Numbered from the stretch's first letter, positions 8,984 through 18,730 are shown. The stretch: DNA of 64,000 nt from Pseudomonas sp. HOU2 (GCF_040729435.1 NZ_CP160398.1:3348001-3412000); one strand, 5' to 3'. A program made the numbers and translations. Notes: generated from the sequence alone by a model not told the origin.

Positions 8984-9289
8984 TTATGGACCGGGCTTAC
9001 TCTTGCTCATCCAGAGGATGATGGCTCGGTAATCCTCGGCACTGCAGTCCATGCACAAACCACGCGGCGGCATCGCCTTGAAACCCTGGGTCACGTGTTG
9101 CACCAGCGTCTCCATACCTTTCGCCAACCTCGGCGTCCAAGCTGCCTGATCGCCTCTTTCGGGCGCCATGGGTAGTTGGCCGGAATGACAGGCACCACAA
9201 ACACGGTTGTACACGGCTTCCGGTTCCTGTGTAGCCTGTGCGCCGCAAAGCGGTATCAGGACTCCGGCAGCCAGCAGCCATTTCGTCAT
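8984..9289 (-). CDS. Cytochrome c5 family protein
   Basis: 101 aa with a signal peptide (~1-20) and one heme-binding site CGACH (31-35). A distal AMPPRG supplies a likely axial Met. A downstream CMDC pair is typical of c5-type cytochromes, which often carry an extra disulfide. It is first in the likely operon with cytochrome c4. A TATAAT hexamer lies on the minus strand at 9407-9402, in the gap shared with engB, but a good -35 partner is not evident. Confidence 0.85.
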   Translation of the reverse strand: MTKWLLAAGVLIPLCGAQATQEPEAVYNRVCGACHSGQLPMAPERGDQAAWTPRLAKGMETLVQHVTQGFKAMPPRGLCMDCSAEDYRAIILWMSKSKPGP

Positions 9290-9480
9290 AAAACGACCTT
9301 TTCAGGGTTGAGAGCGTTCTGCGTTCTGATGCGCAATCAAGGTCTTTGGCTCTCGTGAACTTCATCCTTCGCTGGGACAAAGCACACACAAAATCTGCGG
9401 CATTATATACTGGCGTCACTGAAACGGAAGCGACACCGCGTTCCGCGCCCAATCCCGGCGCCGCCCACATCGGAAATCCC

Positions 9481-10125
9481 ATGCAACTCAAGAATCCCAT
9501 CCTCGGCCTGTGCCAACAGTCCACGTTCATGCTCAGTGCCGCCAAAGTCGATCAATGCCCTGACGACGAAGGCTTCGAAGTGGCGTTTGCCGGTCGTTCC
9601 AACGCCGGCAAATCCAGCGCACTGAACACCCTGACTCACGCCAGCCTGGCGCGCACCTCGAAAACCCCGGGTCGCACACAGCTGTTGAACTTCTTCAAGC
9701 TAGACGATGAACGGCGTCTGGTCGACCTGCCGGGCTACGGTTATGCAAAAGTACCGATCCCGCTCAAGCAACACTGGCAGCGTCACCTCGAGGCTTACCT
9801 CGGTGGCCGCGAGAGTTTAAAGGGTTTGATTCTGATGATGGACATCCGTCATCCAATGACCGACTTCGACCTGTTGATGCTCGACTGGGCGGTTGCGGCC
9901 GGCATGCCGATGCATATCCTGCTGACCAAGGCCGACAAACTGACCTACGGCGCCGCCAAGAACACGCTGCTCAAGGTGCAGGCGGAAATCCGCAAGGGCT
10001 GGGGTGATCTGGTGACGATCCAGCTGTTCTCGGCACCAAAACGCATGGGCCTGGAAGAGGCCTACACTGTGTTGGCAGGCTGGATGGAACTGGCGGACAA
10101 GGGTGCGGAAGCAACAGTTGAATAA
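9481..10125 (+). CDS. engB: Ribosome biogenesis GTPase EngB (YihA/YsxC)
   Basis: 214 aa GTPase of the TrmE-Era-EngA-EngB family, needed for assembly of the large ribosomal subunit. The P-loop GRSNAGKSS lies at ~38-46, G3 is DLPGYG and G4 is TKAD. I start at the ATG giving MQLKNPIL because it matches the family length; the frame is open further upstream (to 9346), but that stretch is not conserved-looking. Convergent with polA; the gap holds the ErsA small RNA, as spf lies between polA and yihA in E. coli. Confidence 0.93.
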   Translation: MQLKNPILGLCQQSTFMLSAAKVDQCPDDEGFEVAFAGRSNAGKSSALNTLTHASLARTSKTPGRTQLLNFFKLDDERRLVDLPGYGYAKVPIPLKQHWQRHLEAYLGGRESLKGLILMMDIRHPMTDFDLLMLDWAVAAGMPMHILLTKADKLTYGAAKNTLLKVQAEIRKGWGDLVTIQLFSAPKRMGLEEAYTVLAGWMELADKGAEATVE

Positions 10126-10150
10126 TCGGATTATGGAAAATTGGTTGTAG

Positions 10151-10245
10151 TGCGGTCAGGCAAGGCAAAAGCGTTAATAAAACGGCCGGGGTCGCGCTCG
10201 ACTTTAGGGGACCTAAATGAGCATTTTTAGTAACGCTTTTAACGC
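10151..10245. repeat. Nested palindromic element downstream of engB
   Basis: Outer perfect inverted repeat: AAAAGCGTTA (10167-10176) and TAACGCTTTT (10231-10240). Near the middle is a second perfect dyad, TTTAGG-GGA-CCTAAA (10203-10217). The left flank TGCGGTCAGGCAAGGC resembles what I remember around similar palindromic elements in other Pseudomonas intergenic regions. It could fold as a cruciform or long hairpin and may act as the engB transcript end. No second copy was noticed in this window. Confidence 0.45.
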
Positions 10246-10276
10246 AGCATTACCGCGCTACAGCCGATTTTTGGGT

Positions 10277-10320
10277 AAAAAAAGCCCCGGACTTCATATG
10301 GGGAGGGAGAAGTTCCGGGG
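10277..10320 (-). terminator. Rho-independent terminator of ersA
   Basis: On the minus strand, CCCCGGAACTTC (10320-10309) pairs with GAAGTCCGGGG (10295-10285) with one bulge. A 13-base pyrimidine-rich loop lies between, and CTTTTTTT follows. Confidence 0.85.
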
Positions 10321-10408
10321 TTCAAGTTCCGAACCGCTAGGGCGGGGTTCAGATATCTGCCAACACTTAACACAACATAGGAGCATCGAAGGGCTTCACC
10401 AGCCATTC
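10277..10408 (-). ncRNA. ersA: Small regulatory RNA ErsA
   Basis: ErsA is an Hfq-associated, AlgU-controlled sRNA of Pseudomonas encoded between engB and polA, at the position of E. coli Spot 42; known targets in P. aeruginosa include algC and oprD mRNAs. Here the convergent engB-polA gap contains, on the minus strand, an AlgU-type promoter (10442-10415) and a strong terminator ending in seven Ts (10283-10277). The predicted start (~10408) and end give ~132 nt, the length I remember for P. aeruginosa ErsA. The terminator hairpin loop is C-rich (CTCCCTCCCC), complementary to Shine-Dalgarno sequences. The 5' end is inferred from promoter spacing. Confidence 0.8.
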
Positions 10409-10414
10409 AGTATC

Positions 10415-10442
10415 TCTGAGTAGTGAGTTGTCAGATTAGTTC
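10415..10442 (-). promoter_or_regulatory. Putative AlgU promoter of ersA
   Basis: Minus strand: GAACTA (10442-10437), a spacer of 17 bases, then TCAGA (10419-10415). This is one mismatch per element from GAACTT-N16/17-TCTGA and has the same spacing as the dsbA and osmC candidates. ersA is a known AlgU target in P. aeruginosa. Confidence 0.65.
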
Positions 10443-10451
10443 AGATTTTTT

Positions 10452-10480
10452 TCAAAAAGCTTTGGAATAAGCCAAAGCGC
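10452..10480 (-). terminator. Rho-independent terminator of polA
   Basis: Minus strand GCTTTGG-CTTATT-CCAAAGC (10478-10459) followed by TTTTT (10458-10454). It separates polA from ersA. A further perfect 9-bp inverted repeat without a T-run lies closer to the polA stop (10505-10513 with 10527-10535). Confidence 0.8.
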
Positions 10481-10550
10481 GTTTCGAAATAAGCCCGATA
10501 CAGCCGTTTGCCGCGACAGTGTGACACGGCAAACGCCCGTTCCAGAAGCC

Positions 10551-13355
10551 TCAGTGCGCCTCATCCCAGTTGTTGCCGACGCCGACTTCCACCAGCAACG
10601 GCACGTCCAGTTTCGCCGCTTCGCTCATGTGCAGGCGGATTTCCTGGCTCACCTGATCGACCAGATCCTCGCGAACCTCCAGTACCAGTTCGTCGTGCAC
10701 CTGCAGGATGACTTTGGCGTCCAGCCCGGACGATGCCAGCCAGTTATCCACCGCCACCATGGCTTTCTTGATGATGTCGGCGGCGGTGCCTTGCATCGGC
10801 GCGTTGATCGCCGTGCGCTCGGCGGCGGCGCGTTCCTGTGGCTTGTTCGAGTTGATCTCCGGCAAATACAGGCGACGACCGAAGAAGGTTTCCACATAAC
10901 CTTGATCCGCAGCCTGTTTGCGGGTGCGCTCCATGTATTCGCGCACACCCGGGTAGCGGGCGAAGTAGGTGTCGATGTAAGCCTTGGCAGTCTTGGTATC
11001 GACGCCGATGTCCTTGCCGAGCTTCTGCGCGCCCATGCCGTAGATCAGGCCGAAGTTGATCGCCTTGGCGCCACGGCGCTGGTCGGAGGTCACTTCATTG
11101 AGCTCGACCTTGAACACTTCGGCGGCGGTGGCGGTATGCACATCCAGATTGTTGCGGAAGGCGTTCATCAGGCCTTCGTCTTTGGACAGGTGCGCCATGA
11201 TCCGCAGTTCGATCTGCGAATAGTCCGCCGCCAGCAGTTTGTAGCCCTTTGGCGCGACGAACGCCTGACGGATACGCCGGCCTTCAGCGGTACGCACCGG
11301 GATGTTCTGCAGGTTCGGATCGCTGGAAGACAAACGCCCGGTGGACGCCACAGCCTGGTGATACGAGGTGTGGATACGCCCGGTGCGCGGGTTGATCTGC
11401 TCCGGCAGGCGATCGGTGTAGGTGCTTTTCAGCTTGCTCATGGAACGGTGTTCCATCAGCACTTTCGGCAAACGGTGATCATCCTCAGCCAGTTTCGCCA
11501 GGACTTCCTCGGCGGTCGATGGTTGGCCCTTGGCGGTTTTCTTCAGCACCGGCAGGCCGAGCTTTTCGTAGAGGATCACGCCCAGCTGCTTCGGCGAGCC
11601 GAGGTTGAATTCTTCGCCGGCGATTTCAAACGCTTCGCGCTCCAGCGCGACCATCTTGTTGCCCAACTCGATGCTCTGGATGCCGAGCAGCTCAGCGTCG
11701 ACAAACGCGCCTTGGCGTTCGATGCGCGCCAGCACCGGAACCAGCGGAATCTCGATGTCGGTCAGCACGCTGGCCAGGCTCGGGATCGCGCTGAGTTTGT
11801 CGAACAGGGTCTGGTGCAGGCGCAGGGTAATGTCGGCGTCTTCGGCGGCGTACGGGCCGGCCTGCTCCAGGGCGATCTGGTCGAAGGTCAGCTGCTTGGC
11901 GCCTTTGCCGGCGATGTCCTGGAAGCTCACGGTGGTGTGATCCAGGTACTTCTGCGCGAGGCTGTCCATGTCGTGGCGGGTGGCGGTGGAGTTGAGCACG
12001 TAGGACTCAAGCATGGTGTCGAAGGCAATCCCGCGCACGTTGATGCCCTGGCTCTGATCGCCACCGATGGCGCAGTTGGCCAGAATGTTCATGTCGAACT
12101 TGGCGTGCTGGCCGACCTTGAGTTTGTTCGGATCTTCCAGAATCGGCTTGAGTGCGCGCAGCACGGTGTCGCGATCCAGTTGCTCGGGCACGCCGATGTA
12201 GGAGTGGGTCAACGGAATGTACGCCGCTTCGTTGGCCTGCACCGCGAACGACAGGCCGACCAGTTGCGCCTGTTGCGCGTCGATGCCGGTGGTTTCGGTG
12301 TCGAAGGCGAACAGCTTGGCGTTGTTCAGTTTCTCCAGCCAGACGTCGAAACGCGCCTGATCGAGGATGGTTTCGTAGGCAGCTTCAGCGGGGGCGGCGG
12401 GCGTCTCATCCACTGGCGCGCTGAACAGATCGCCCGCTGGCGCAGGCTCGGCGGCCGCGCTCAGCTCCTGGCGCTTGGCGTCACGGTCGAGATCATTCAG
12501 CCAGCTCTTGAATTCCAGCAGGGTGTACAGCTCGTAAAGCTTGGCCGGGTCTTCCGCGCCCATTTGCAGGTCGTCGAGGCCAATGTCCAACGGCACGTCG
12601 ACTTTGATGGTCGCCAGTTGATAGGAGAGGAACGCCATCTCCTTGTGCTCTTCGAGCTTGGCCGGCAGAGTCTTGGCCCCGCGAATCGGCAGCGTCGGAA
12701 CGATGTCGAGATTCGCGTAAAGCTCGGTGAGGCCGCCGTTGACGCCCACCAGCAGGCCGGATGCGGTCTTTGGACCGATGCCGGGAACGCCCGGAATGTT
12801 GTCGGAAGAATCGCCCATCAGCGCCAGATAATCGATGATCTGCTCGGGTGCGACGCCGAATTTCTCCTTCACGCCCTCCACGTCCATCGAGCTACCGGAC
12901 ATGGTGTTGACCAAGGTAATGTGGCCGTCGACCAGTTGCGCCATGTCCTTGTCGCCAGTGGAGATGATCACCGGGCGATCGGCCGCCGCGCTGCTGCGGG
13001 CGAGGGTGCCGATCACGTCGTCCGCCTCGACGCCGTCCACACACAGCAGCGGGAAGCCGAGGGCGATCACGCTCTGGTGCAGCGGTTCGATCTGCACGCG
13101 CATGTCGTCGGGCATGCTCGGACGGTTGGCCTTGTATTCGGCGTACATCTCATCGCGAAACGTCCCGCCCTTGGCATCGAAGACCACGGCGAACGGGCTG
13201 TCCGGGTACTGCTTGCGCAGACTCTTGAGCATGTTCAGCACACCTTTGACCGCGCCGGTCGGCAGGCCTTTGGAGGTGGTCAGCGGTGGCAGGGCATGGA
13301 AAGCGCGGTACAGGTAAGACGAACCGTCCACCAGGACGAGGGGGGCTTGGCTCAT
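10551..13355 (-). CDS. polA: DNA polymerase I
   Basis: 934 aa, repair and Okazaki-fragment-processing polymerase. Order: 5'-3' exonuclease domain (~1-300, [34 protein letters not shown]); 3'-5' exonuclease domain (~325-520) with an intact FAFDTETTG, so proofreading is expected; polymerase domain with [30 protein letters not shown] and [11 protein letters not shown] start at the ATG giving [11 protein letters not shown]; the upstream in-frame TTG adds only four residues. Divergent from the DUF2782 gene. Confidence 0.97.
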   Translation of the reverse strand: MSQAPLVLVDGSSYLYRAFHALPPLTTSKGLPTGAVKGVLNMLKSLRKQYPDSPFAVVFDAKGGTFRDEMYAEYKANRPSMPDDMRVQIEPLHQSVIALGFPLLCVDGVEADDVIGTLARSSAAADRPVIISTGDKDMAQLVDGHITLVNTMSGSSMDVEGVKEKFGVAPEQIIDYLALMGDSSDNIPGVPGIGPKTASGLLVGVNGGLTELYANLDIVPTLPIRGAKTLPAKLEEHKEMAFLSYQLATIKVDVPLDIGLDDLQMGAEDPAKLYELYTLLEFKSWLNDLDRDAKRQELSAAAEPAPAGDLFSAPVDETPAAPAEAAYETILDQARFDVWLEKLNNAKLFAFDTETTGIDAQQAQLVGLSFAVQANEAAYIPLTHSYIGVPEQLDRDTVLRALKPILEDPNKLKVGQHAKFDMNILANCAIGGDQSQGINVRGIAFDTMLESYVLNSTATRHDMDSLAQKYLDHTTVSFQDIAGKGAKQLTFDQIALEQAGPYAAEDADITLRLHQTLFDKLSAIPSLASVLTDIEIPLVPVLARIERQGAFVDAELLGIQSIELGNKMVALEREAFEIAGEEFNLGSPKQLGVILYEKLGLPVLKKTAKGQPSTAEEVLAKLAEDDHRLPKVLMEHRSMSKLKSTYTDRLPEQINPRTGRIHTSYHQAVASTGRLSSSDPNLQNIPVRTAEGRRIRQAFVAPKGYKLLAADYSQIELRIMAHLSKDEGLMNAFRNNLDVHTATAAEVFKVELNEVTSDQRRGAKAINFGLIYGMGAQKLGKDIGVDTKTAKAYIDTYFARYPGVREYMERTRKQAADQGYVETFFGRRLYLPEINSNKPQERAAAERTAINAPMQGTAADIIKKAMVAVDNWLASSGLDAKVILQVHDELVLEVREDLVDQVSQEIRLHMSEAAKLDVPLLVEVGVGNNWDEAH

Positions 13356-13429
13356 GAGCAGAATCAACCTTTTCGGCGGGCCCGGCGCTAGAATAGCGGG
13401 ACCGTTGACGACAAAGGGACAAGGTTATC

Positions 13430-13726
13430 ATGCGTACGTTAAATCGCTTGCTGCTGGTCGGTTTGATTGCTGCCTCACCATTGGCCGCGATGGCGGCGGA
13501 TGATGCGCCGTCAAAGGAGCCGGAAGTTACCATCAACACGCACACCGAAGGCGACAAGGTCATTCAGGAATACAGCCGCAGCGGCTTCGTCTATGCGATC
13601 AAGGTCACGCCGAAGGGTGGCAAACCGTATTTTCTGGTGCGCGCCGATGGTTCGGACGTGAACTACATCCGTTCCGACCAGCCGGATATGCTGATTCCGT
13701 CGTGGGAAATCTTTACCTGGAAGTAA
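13430..13726 (+). CDS. DUF2782 family periplasmic protein
   Basis: 98 aa with a signal peptide (~1-22, ending AMA). A short domain follows with INTHTEGDKVIQEY, FVYAIKVTPKGGKPYFLV and a terminal WEIFTWK, typical of DUF2782. Function unknown. It lies between polA and thrB, as PA5494 does in PAO1 to my memory, 61 bases before thrB. The gap holds a perfect hairpin, so co-transcription with thrB may be partial. Confidence 0.85.
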   Translation: MRTLNRLLLVGLIAASPLAAMAADDAPSKEPEVTINTHTEGDKVIQEYSRSGFVYAIKVTPKGGKPYFLVRADGSDVNYIRSDQPDMLIPSWEIFTWK

Positions 13727-13744
13727 GATTCCCGACTTTTAATC

Positions 13745-13766
13745 GGCGCCGCTCGACAGCGGCGCC
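13745..13766 (+). other. Perfect GC-rich hairpin between the DUF2782 gene and thrB
   Basis: GGCGCCGCT-CGAC-AGCGGCGCC: a 9-bp perfect stem with a 4-base loop and no T-run after it. It could stabilise the upstream message or partly attenuate read-through into thrB. Confidence 0.5.
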
Positions 13767-13787
13767 CGAACTGAGCAGTTTTTAACC

Positions 13788-14741
13788 ATGTCTGTGTTCA
13801 CCCCCCTGGCTCGGCCCGAGCTGGAAACCTTTCTCGCCCCTTACGGGCTCGGCCGTCTGCTTGATTTCCAGGGGATCGCCGCCGGCAGCGAAAACACCAA
13901 TTTCTTTATCAGCCTGGAGCAGGGCGAATTCGTCCTGACCCTGGTCGAGCGCGGCCCTGTGCAGGAAATGCCGTTCTTCATCGACCTGCTCGACGTGCTG
14001 CACGAGGCGGATCTGCCGGTGCCTTACGCGCTGCGCACCACCGACGGCGTGGCTCTGCGTGAACTGAAGGGGAAACCGGCGCTGCTGCAACCGCGCCTGT
14101 CCGGCAAGCACATCAAGGTCGCCAACGCCCAGCATTGCGCGCAGGTCGGTGAGTTGCAGGCGCATCTGCATTTGGCGACCCAGGGCGAGCGCATGATCAA
14201 GCGCAAGACCGACCGTGGTCTGGACTGGATGCTGGAGGAGGGCACCGAGTTTCTCTCGCATCTGGCGGACGAGCCGCGTGCGCTGCTGCACAAGGCGCTG
14301 GAAGAAATCACCCTGCAGAAAGACAAAATTCTCGCGCTGCCACGGGCCAATATTCATGCGGATCTGTTCCGCGACAATGCGATGTTCGAAGGCACGCACC
14401 TGACCGGGTTGATCGACTTCTACAACGCCTGCTCGGGGCCGATGCTCTACGACGTGGCGATTGCCTTGAATGACTGGTGTTCGGACGAGGAAGGCTTGAT
14501 TGACGGCCCGCGTGCCCGCGCATTCCTCGGTGCCTACGCGGCGCTGCGTCCGTTCACTGCCGCCGAAGCGGGGCTATGGCCGACCATGCTGCGCGTGGCC
14601 TGTGTGCGCTTCTGGCTGTCGCGGTTGATCGCCGCCGAGCAGTTTGCCGGGCAGGACGTGCTGATTCACGATCCGCAGGAGTTCGAGCAGCGCTTGGCGC
14701 AGCGGCAGCAGGTCAGCACCCCTCTGCCGTTCGCGCTTTAA
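13788..14741 (+). CDS. thrB: Homoserine kinase (aminoglycoside-phosphotransferase fold)
   Basis: 317 aa cytoplasmic enzyme phosphorylating L-homoserine with ATP in threonine biosynthesis. It is of the APH-like type used by pseudomonads, not the GHMP-kinase type of E. coli. Seen: N-terminal SENTNFFI and the catalytic-loop region ANIHADLFRDNAMF followed by GLIDFYNAC, the metal-binding Asp of the kinase fold. No other thr gene is adjacent. A REP element follows, before the convergent znuA. Confidence 0.93.
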   Translation: MSVFTPLARPELETFLAPYGLGRLLDFQGIAAGSENTNFFISLEQGEFVLTLVERGPVQEMPFFIDLLDVLHEADLPVPYALRTTDGVALRELKGKPALLQPRLSGKHIKVANAQHCAQVGELQAHLHLATQGERMIKRKTDRGLDWMLEEGTEFLSHLADEPRALLHKALEEITLQKDKILALPRANIHADLFRDNAMFEGTHLTGLIDFYNACSGPMLYDVAIALNDWCSDEEGLIDGPRARAFLGAYAALRPFTAAEAGLWPTMLRVACVRFWLSRLIAAEQFAGQDVLIHDPQEFEQRLAQRQQVSTPLPFAL

Positions 14742-14744
14742 ATT

Positions 14745-14855
14745 GTGGCGAGCGAGCTTGCTCGCGCTGGGCTGCGAAGCGGCCCCAAAATTCTGGCAGT
14801 CAGCCATATTTTGTGAGTGCTGCGCACTCAAGCGGGAGCAAGCTCCCTCGCCACA
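14745..14855. repeat. REP inverted-repeat pair (gtggcgag...ctcgccac family)
   Basis: Inverted arms GTGGCGAGCGAGCTTGCTCGC and GCGGGAGCAAGCTCCCTCGCCAC (last base 14855), with a middle section containing a further dyad. It lies between convergent thrB and znuA. Related elements occur at 29636-29728 and 56311-56407. Confidence 0.85.
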
Positions 14856-14867
14856 GGTTTTGCGTTG

Positions 14868-15797
14868 TTACAACGATTCCAGGCACCCGGCCAGATCGTT
14901 GCCCAGCTTTTCCAGCACCTGCTCATACCCCTGAGCCGTCGCCGGCGTATAACCGCCCAGCGCATCCAGCTCCGCCAGCTTCACCGGCAGGCCAGCCACC
15001 AGGGTTTCCGCCAGGCGTGGACGCAGCGGCGGTTCGCTGAACACACAGGTCTTGCCCACTTCCTGCAGACGCTTGCGCATTGCCGCCACATGCTGCGCGC
15101 CCGGCTGCACTTCCGCCGCTACGCTGAACACGCCTGTGTGTTTCAGGCCGTAAGCGTCCTCGAAGTAATCGAAGGCTTCGTGGAACACGAAGTACGGTTT
15201 GCCTTCAATGCCGGCCAGACGCTTCTTCAAGCGCGCGTCCAGCGCATCTAGACGCTCGTCGAAGGCCTTGGCGTTGCTCTGATAGCGTTCGGCGTTGGCT
15301 GGGTCGGCAGCGCTCAAATCAGTCGCCATTTTGTCGGCAATAACCCGCGCATTGACCGGCGATAGCCACAAATGGGCATCAAGGGTGCCCGGGCGGTGAT
15401 CGTGATCATGCTCGTCGGCGTCTTCGGCGTGGGAGTGGCTGTCTTCGGCAAAGCGGCGCAACTTCATGCCCGGCAGGTCCTGCACGGCGACGCTCGGCAA
15501 CGTACGACCGTTCAGCACGCGCGGCAGGAAACCTTCCATGTCCGGGCCGATCCAGTACAGCAGGTCCACCGATTGCACCTTGCGCACGTCGGATGGGCGC
15601 AGCGCGTAGTTGTGCGGCGACGCGCCCGGCGGCAGCAGCACTTCCGGGATGGCTACACCGTCCTGCACGGCCGCGGCAATCAACTGCAGCGGTTTGATGC
15701 TGGTGAGAACCTTGACCTCGGCCTGAGCCGAACCGATCAGCAGAAAACTGGCGACAAAAGCCACAAAAACAGAAAAAAGTCGGGACACGATGACCAC
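14868..15797 (-). CDS. znuA: Zinc ABC transporter, periplasmic zinc-binding protein ZnuA
   Basis: 309 aa solute-binding protein of the ZnuABC high-affinity zinc importer. Signal peptide (~1-26, ending AQA). Zinc-ligand regions [21 protein letters not shown] and FHEAFDYF are present. The family's His/Asp-rich flexible loop is seen at ~115-135 (alternating H, D, E). The start is GTG, with a second GTG three codons later. Divergent from zur-znuCB across a 57-base gap holding a Zur-box candidate. Confidence 0.93.
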   Translation of the reverse strand: MVIVSRLFSVFVAFVASFLLIGSAQAEVKVLTSIKPLQLIAAAVQDGVAIPEVLLPPGASPHNYALRPSDVRKVQSVDLLYWIGPDMEGFLPRVLNGRTLPSVAVQDLPGMKLRRFAEDSHSHAEDADEHDHDHRPGTLDAHLWLSPVNARVIADKMATDLSAADPANAERYQSNAKAFDERLDALDARLKKRLAGIEGKPYFVFHEAFDYFEDAYGLKHTGVFSVAAEVQPGAQHVAAMRKRLQEVGKTCVFSEPPLRPRLAETLVAGLPVKLAELDALGGYTPATAQGYEQVLEKLGNDLAGCLESL

Positions 15798-15815
15798 TCA
15801 AGGAGGCGAGAACGG

Positions 15816-15828
15816 GTAACATAATAAC
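15816..15828. promoter_or_regulatory. Putative Zur box
   Basis: GTAACATAATAAC fits the Zur-type palindrome GTTATA-NN-ATAAC at 9 of 11 defined positions. It sits in the znuA/zur divergent gap and could repress both directions when zinc is plentiful. Confidence 0.5.
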
Positions 15829-15854
15829 GTCTCTATCAAAACTCGTCGCCGCCC

Positions 15855-16337
15855 ATGCCTATTACACCGATTGCCAGCCGTCCCCACGACCACTCTCATT
15901 GCGTGCACAGCGCACTGACCGAGGCCGATACCTTGTGCGCCCAGAAAGGCCTGCGCCTGACTGCGCTGCGCCGGCGGGTGCTGGAACTGGTGTGGCAGAG
16001 CCACAAGCCGCTGGGCGCCTACGACATTCTCGCGGTACTGAGCGAGCAGGACGGCCGCCGTGCCGCGCCGCCGACCGTGTACCGCGCGCTGGATTTCCTG
16101 CTGGAAAACGGCCTGGTGCACCGCATTTCCTCGCTCAACGCCTTCGTCGGCTGCGTGCACCCGGAGCATGCGCATCAGGGCCAGTTCCTGATCTGCCGCG
16201 AGTGCCACGCCGCCATCGAGCTGGAACAGAAAGCCATCAGCGACGCAATCATCCACAGCGCCAGGGATGTCGGTTTCATCGTCGAAGCGCAGACCGTCGA
16301 AGTGGTCGGCCTGTGCTCCGGTTGCCAGGGGGCTTGA
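15855..16337 (+). CDS. zur: Zinc uptake regulator Zur (Fur family; Np20-type)
   Basis: 160 aa zinc-responsive repressor. The N-terminal winged helix (~35-95) has [14 protein letters not shown] and [20 protein letters not shown]. The dimerisation domain has [16 protein letters not shown], and the C-terminus has CSGC; together CREC and CSGC form the structural zinc site. A His-rich head ([11 protein letters not shown]) is typical of this group. The stop overlaps the znuC start by one base (TGATG), showing an operon with znuCB. Confidence 0.93.
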   Translation: MPITPIASRPHDHSHCVHSALTEADTLCAQKGLRLTALRRRVLELVWQSHKPLGAYDILAVLSEQDGRRAAPPTVYRALDFLLENGLVHRISSLNAFVGCVHPEHAHQGQFLICRECHAAIELEQKAISDAIIHSARDVGFIVEAQTVEVVGLCSGCQGA

Positions 16338-17122
16338 TGAGCAACCCGTTGATCCGTCTTCAGCACGTCGCCGTCACCTTTGCCGGGCAGACCGTGCTGG
16401 ACAACATCGAGCTGAGCGTCGAGCCGGGGCAGATCGTCACCCTGATCGGCCCCAACGGCGCCGGCAAGACCACCCTGGTGCGCGCCGTGCTCGGGCTGTT
16501 GAAGCCGGACAGCGGCAGCGTCTGGCGCAAGCCGAAACTGCGCGTCGGCTACATGCCGCAAAAGCTGCATGTCGATCCGACCTTGCCGCTGTCGGTGCTG
16601 CGTTTCCTGCGTCTGGTGCCTGGCGTTGATCGTCCGCGTGCGTTGGCGGCGCTGAAAGAAGTCGGCGCCGAACACGTCATCGACAGCCCGGTGCAAAGTG
16701 TTTCCGGTGGCGAAATGCAGCGCGTGCTGCTGGCTCGAGCGCTGTTGCGCGAGCCTGAGCTGCTGGTGCTGGATGAGCCGGTGCAAGGCGTCGATGTCGC
16801 CGGGCAAGCCGAGCTGTACAGCCTGATCACCCGCCTGCGCGACCGTCACGGTTGCGGTGTGCTGATGGTGTCCCACGATTTGCATCTGGTGATGAGCACC
16901 ACCGATCAGGTGGTTTGTCTGAATCGCCACGTCTGCTGCTCCGGGCACCCTGAGCAGGTCAGCGGTGATCCGGCGTTCGTCGAGCTGTTCGGCAAGAACG
17001 CGCCGAGTCTGGCGATCTATCACCACCATCACGACCACGCCCACGACCTGCACGGTTCGGTGGTCAAGGCGCCCGGTGCGGGCCACAACCACGTTCACGG
17101 AGACCACTGCAAGCATGGCTGA
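16337..17122 (+). CDS. znuC: Zinc ABC transporter ATP-binding protein ZnuC
   Basis: 261 aa ATPase of the zinc importer. Walker [10 protein letters not shown], signature VSGGEMQR, Walker B LLVLDEP and the switch His in MVSHDLHL are all present. The C-terminal tail is rich in His and Asp (~225-260), a metal-binding feature of ZnuC proteins. The ATG overlaps the zur stop, and the 3' end overlaps znuB by 8 bases, indicating translational coupling. Confidence 0.95.
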   Translation: MSNPLIRLQHVAVTFAGQTVLDNIELSVEPGQIVTLIGPNGAGKTTLVRAVLGLLKPDSGSVWRKPKLRVGYMPQKLHVDPTLPLSVLRFLRLVPGVDRPRALAALKEVGAEHVIDSPVQSVSGGEMQRVLLARALLREPELLVLDEPVQGVDVAGQAELYSLITRLRDRHGCGVLMVSHDLHLVMSTTDQVVCLNRHVCCSGHPEQVSGDPAFVELFGKNAPSLAIYHHHHDHAHDLHGSVVKAPGAGHNHVHGDHCKHG

Positions 17123-17903
17123 TTTTCTGTTGTATGCCCTGCTTGCAGGTCTGGCATTGGCGCTGGTGGCCGGGCCTTTGGGTTCGTTCGTGGTCTGGCG
17201 GCGCATGGCCTACTTTGGCGACACCTTGTCCCACGCCGCACTACTCGGCGTGGCGCTGGGCTTTCTGCTGGATGTCAGCCCGACTGTTGCGGTGACTGTC
17301 GGCTGTCTGCTGCTTGCAGTGCTGCTGGTGACCTTGCAACAGCGCCAGCCGCTGGCCTCCGACACGCTGTTGGGGATTCTTGCACCGAGCACGCTCTCTC
17401 TCGGGCTGGTGGTACTAAGCTTCATGCATGAAGTGCGGATCGACCTGATGGCCTACCTGTTCGGCGACCTGCTGGCGATCAGCCCGACCGACCTGGCGTG
17501 GATCCTCGGCGGCAGCGCGGCGGTGCTGGTGCTGCTGGTGACGCTGTGGCGGCCGCTGCTGGCGATCACCGTGCATGAGGAATTGGCCAGGGTCGAAGGC
17601 CTGCCAGTAGCGGGCCTGCGCATGGCGCTGATGCTGTTGATTGCGGTGGTGATCGCGGTGGCGATGAAAATCGTCGGTGTATTGCTGATTACTTCGCTGC
17701 TGATCATCCCGGCGGCTGCGGCACAACGTCACGCCCGCTCGCCGGAGCAGATGGCCGTGGGCGCGAGCCTGCTGGGCATGCTCGCCGTGTGTGGCGGGCT
17801 GGCGCTGTCATGGTTAAAGGACACCCCGGCGGGGCCGTCGATCGTGGTGACGGCGGCCGCACTGTTTCTGCTGAGTTTTGTTCTGCCCCGTCGAGGGGTG
17901 TAG
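17115..17903 (+). CDS. znuB: Zinc ABC transporter permease ZnuB
   Basis: 262 aa inner-membrane permease of the ABC-3 family, with about eight hydrophobic segments from [19 protein letters not shown] onward. Conserved features include [21 protein letters not shown] and [11 protein letters not shown] use the ATG giving MADFLLYAL, which overlaps znuC by 8 bases; the frame is open upstream, but that part is the His-rich znuC tail read in another frame. Confidence 0.95.
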   Translation: MADFLLYALLAGLALALVAGPLGSFVVWRRMAYFGDTLSHAALLGVALGFLLDVSPTVAVTVGCLLLAVLLVTLQQRQPLASDTLLGILAPSTLSLGLVVLSFMHEVRIDLMAYLFGDLLAISPTDLAWILGGSAAVLVLLVTLWRPLLAITVHEELARVEGLPVAGLRMALMLLIAVVIAVAMKIVGVLLITSLLIIPAAAAQRHARSPEQMAVGASLLGMLAVCGGLALSWLKDTPAGPSIVVTAAALFLLSFVLPRRGV

Positions 17904-17940
17904 ACTTGCTCGCTTTTTGCGCAATTAGAGAGTCGCAGGA

Positions 17941-18654
17941 ATGAAGCCGTTCGCCTCCCGTTATCTGCTCCTTGTCGCATTTTCCGTGCTGCTGGGCGCC
18001 TGCCAAAGCACGCCGCCGGTGGCCGAAGCCCCCGACGCGCGGGCCACGGCCATCGCACAGCTGGAGCAAAGCCTGGCCAGCAGCGAACTGGCCACCGCCG
18101 AAGACCAGTTGGCGGCCTTGCAGACAGAAACGCCCAACGATCAATCCCTCGAGCAATACCAGCGCCAGTTGGCCGAAGCCTACCTGCGCCGCAGCCAGAT
18201 CGTATTGCAGAAAGGTGATGTGAACGCTGCTGCCACCGCGCTGAGCCGCGCCCGCGCCCTGATGCCCAAAGCCCCGGCACTGACCGGAGGCGTCAACGGC
18301 GCCATCACCGAAGCACGCAAAGCCGAGCTGGAGAAAGCCGAAGCCGCGCTGCTGGCAGCTGAAGCCAAGCCGAAAGCCAAGGTCATCGACCCGACGGCGG
18401 AAAGCACCACGGTTGCACTGAACATCAACGATAGCCGCAAACTTCGCCGCCAACTGGATGCGATCGCCGCCGATGTGGTGAATTATGAGTGCGCTGTGAG
18501 CATTCAGGCGCCGCGCACCCAGGACTATCCTTGGCTGGCGACGTTGCTGAGCAAGCGGGTGAAGAAACTGAATCCGGATTTCGAGCTGAAGATTGAAAAA
18601 CAGATCCTGCGCACCGTGCCGGCGCAGATGGTTCTGATTCCGGCCAAACCCTAA
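17941..18654 (+). CDS. Putative lipoprotein downstream of znuB
   Basis: 237 aa. The signal peptide ends in the lipobox LLGAC (Cys ~21), so it is predicted lipid-anchored. The middle (~35-110) is Ala/Leu/Gln-rich and helical, resembling TPR-type repeats (AEDQLAALQ, AYLRRSQIVLQKGDVNAAATALSRARAL). The C-terminus (~150-237) is a more globular basic domain. Function unknown. Same strand and 37 bases after znuB, as PA5502 follows the znu genes in PAO1 to my memory; a role in zinc is not shown. Confidence 0.8.
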   Translation: MKPFASRYLLLVAFSVLLGACQSTPPVAEAPDARATAIAQLEQSLASSELATAEDQLAALQTETPNDQSLEQYQRQLAEAYLRRSQIVLQKGDVNAAATALSRARALMPKAPALTGGVNGAITEARKAELEKAEAALLAAEAKPKAKVIDPTAESTTVALNINDSRKLRRQLDAIAADVVNYECAVSIQAPRTQDYPWLATLLSKRVKKLNPDFELKIEKQILRTVPAQMVLIPAKP

Positions 18655-18727
18655 AAGATCACAGCCTCCGGCAGCTCCTACAGGTACAAGTAATCCCTGT
18701 AGGAGCTGCCGAAGGCTGCGATCTTTT
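18655..18727. repeat. Inverted repeat (aaagatc...gatcttt family) acting as transcript end
   Basis: Arms AAAAGATC-ACAGCCTCCGGCAGCTCCTACAGG and its near-complement ending GCTGCGATCTTTT, with a short loop. It fills the gap between the convergent lipoprotein gene and katE. The flanking A/T ends make a bidirectional terminator plausible. A related copy lies at 51454-51547. Confidence 0.75.
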
Positions 18728-18730
18728 GCT

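Noticed and set aside
9346..9480. N-terminal extension of EngB
   Set aside because: Open frame, but not family-like; the ATG at 9481 gives the standard length.
10521..13391. Very long open frame antisense to polA (over 900 codons)
   Set aside because: It mirrors polA codon structure in high-GC DNA, has a low-complexity His/Gln/Val-rich translation and no recognisable domain.
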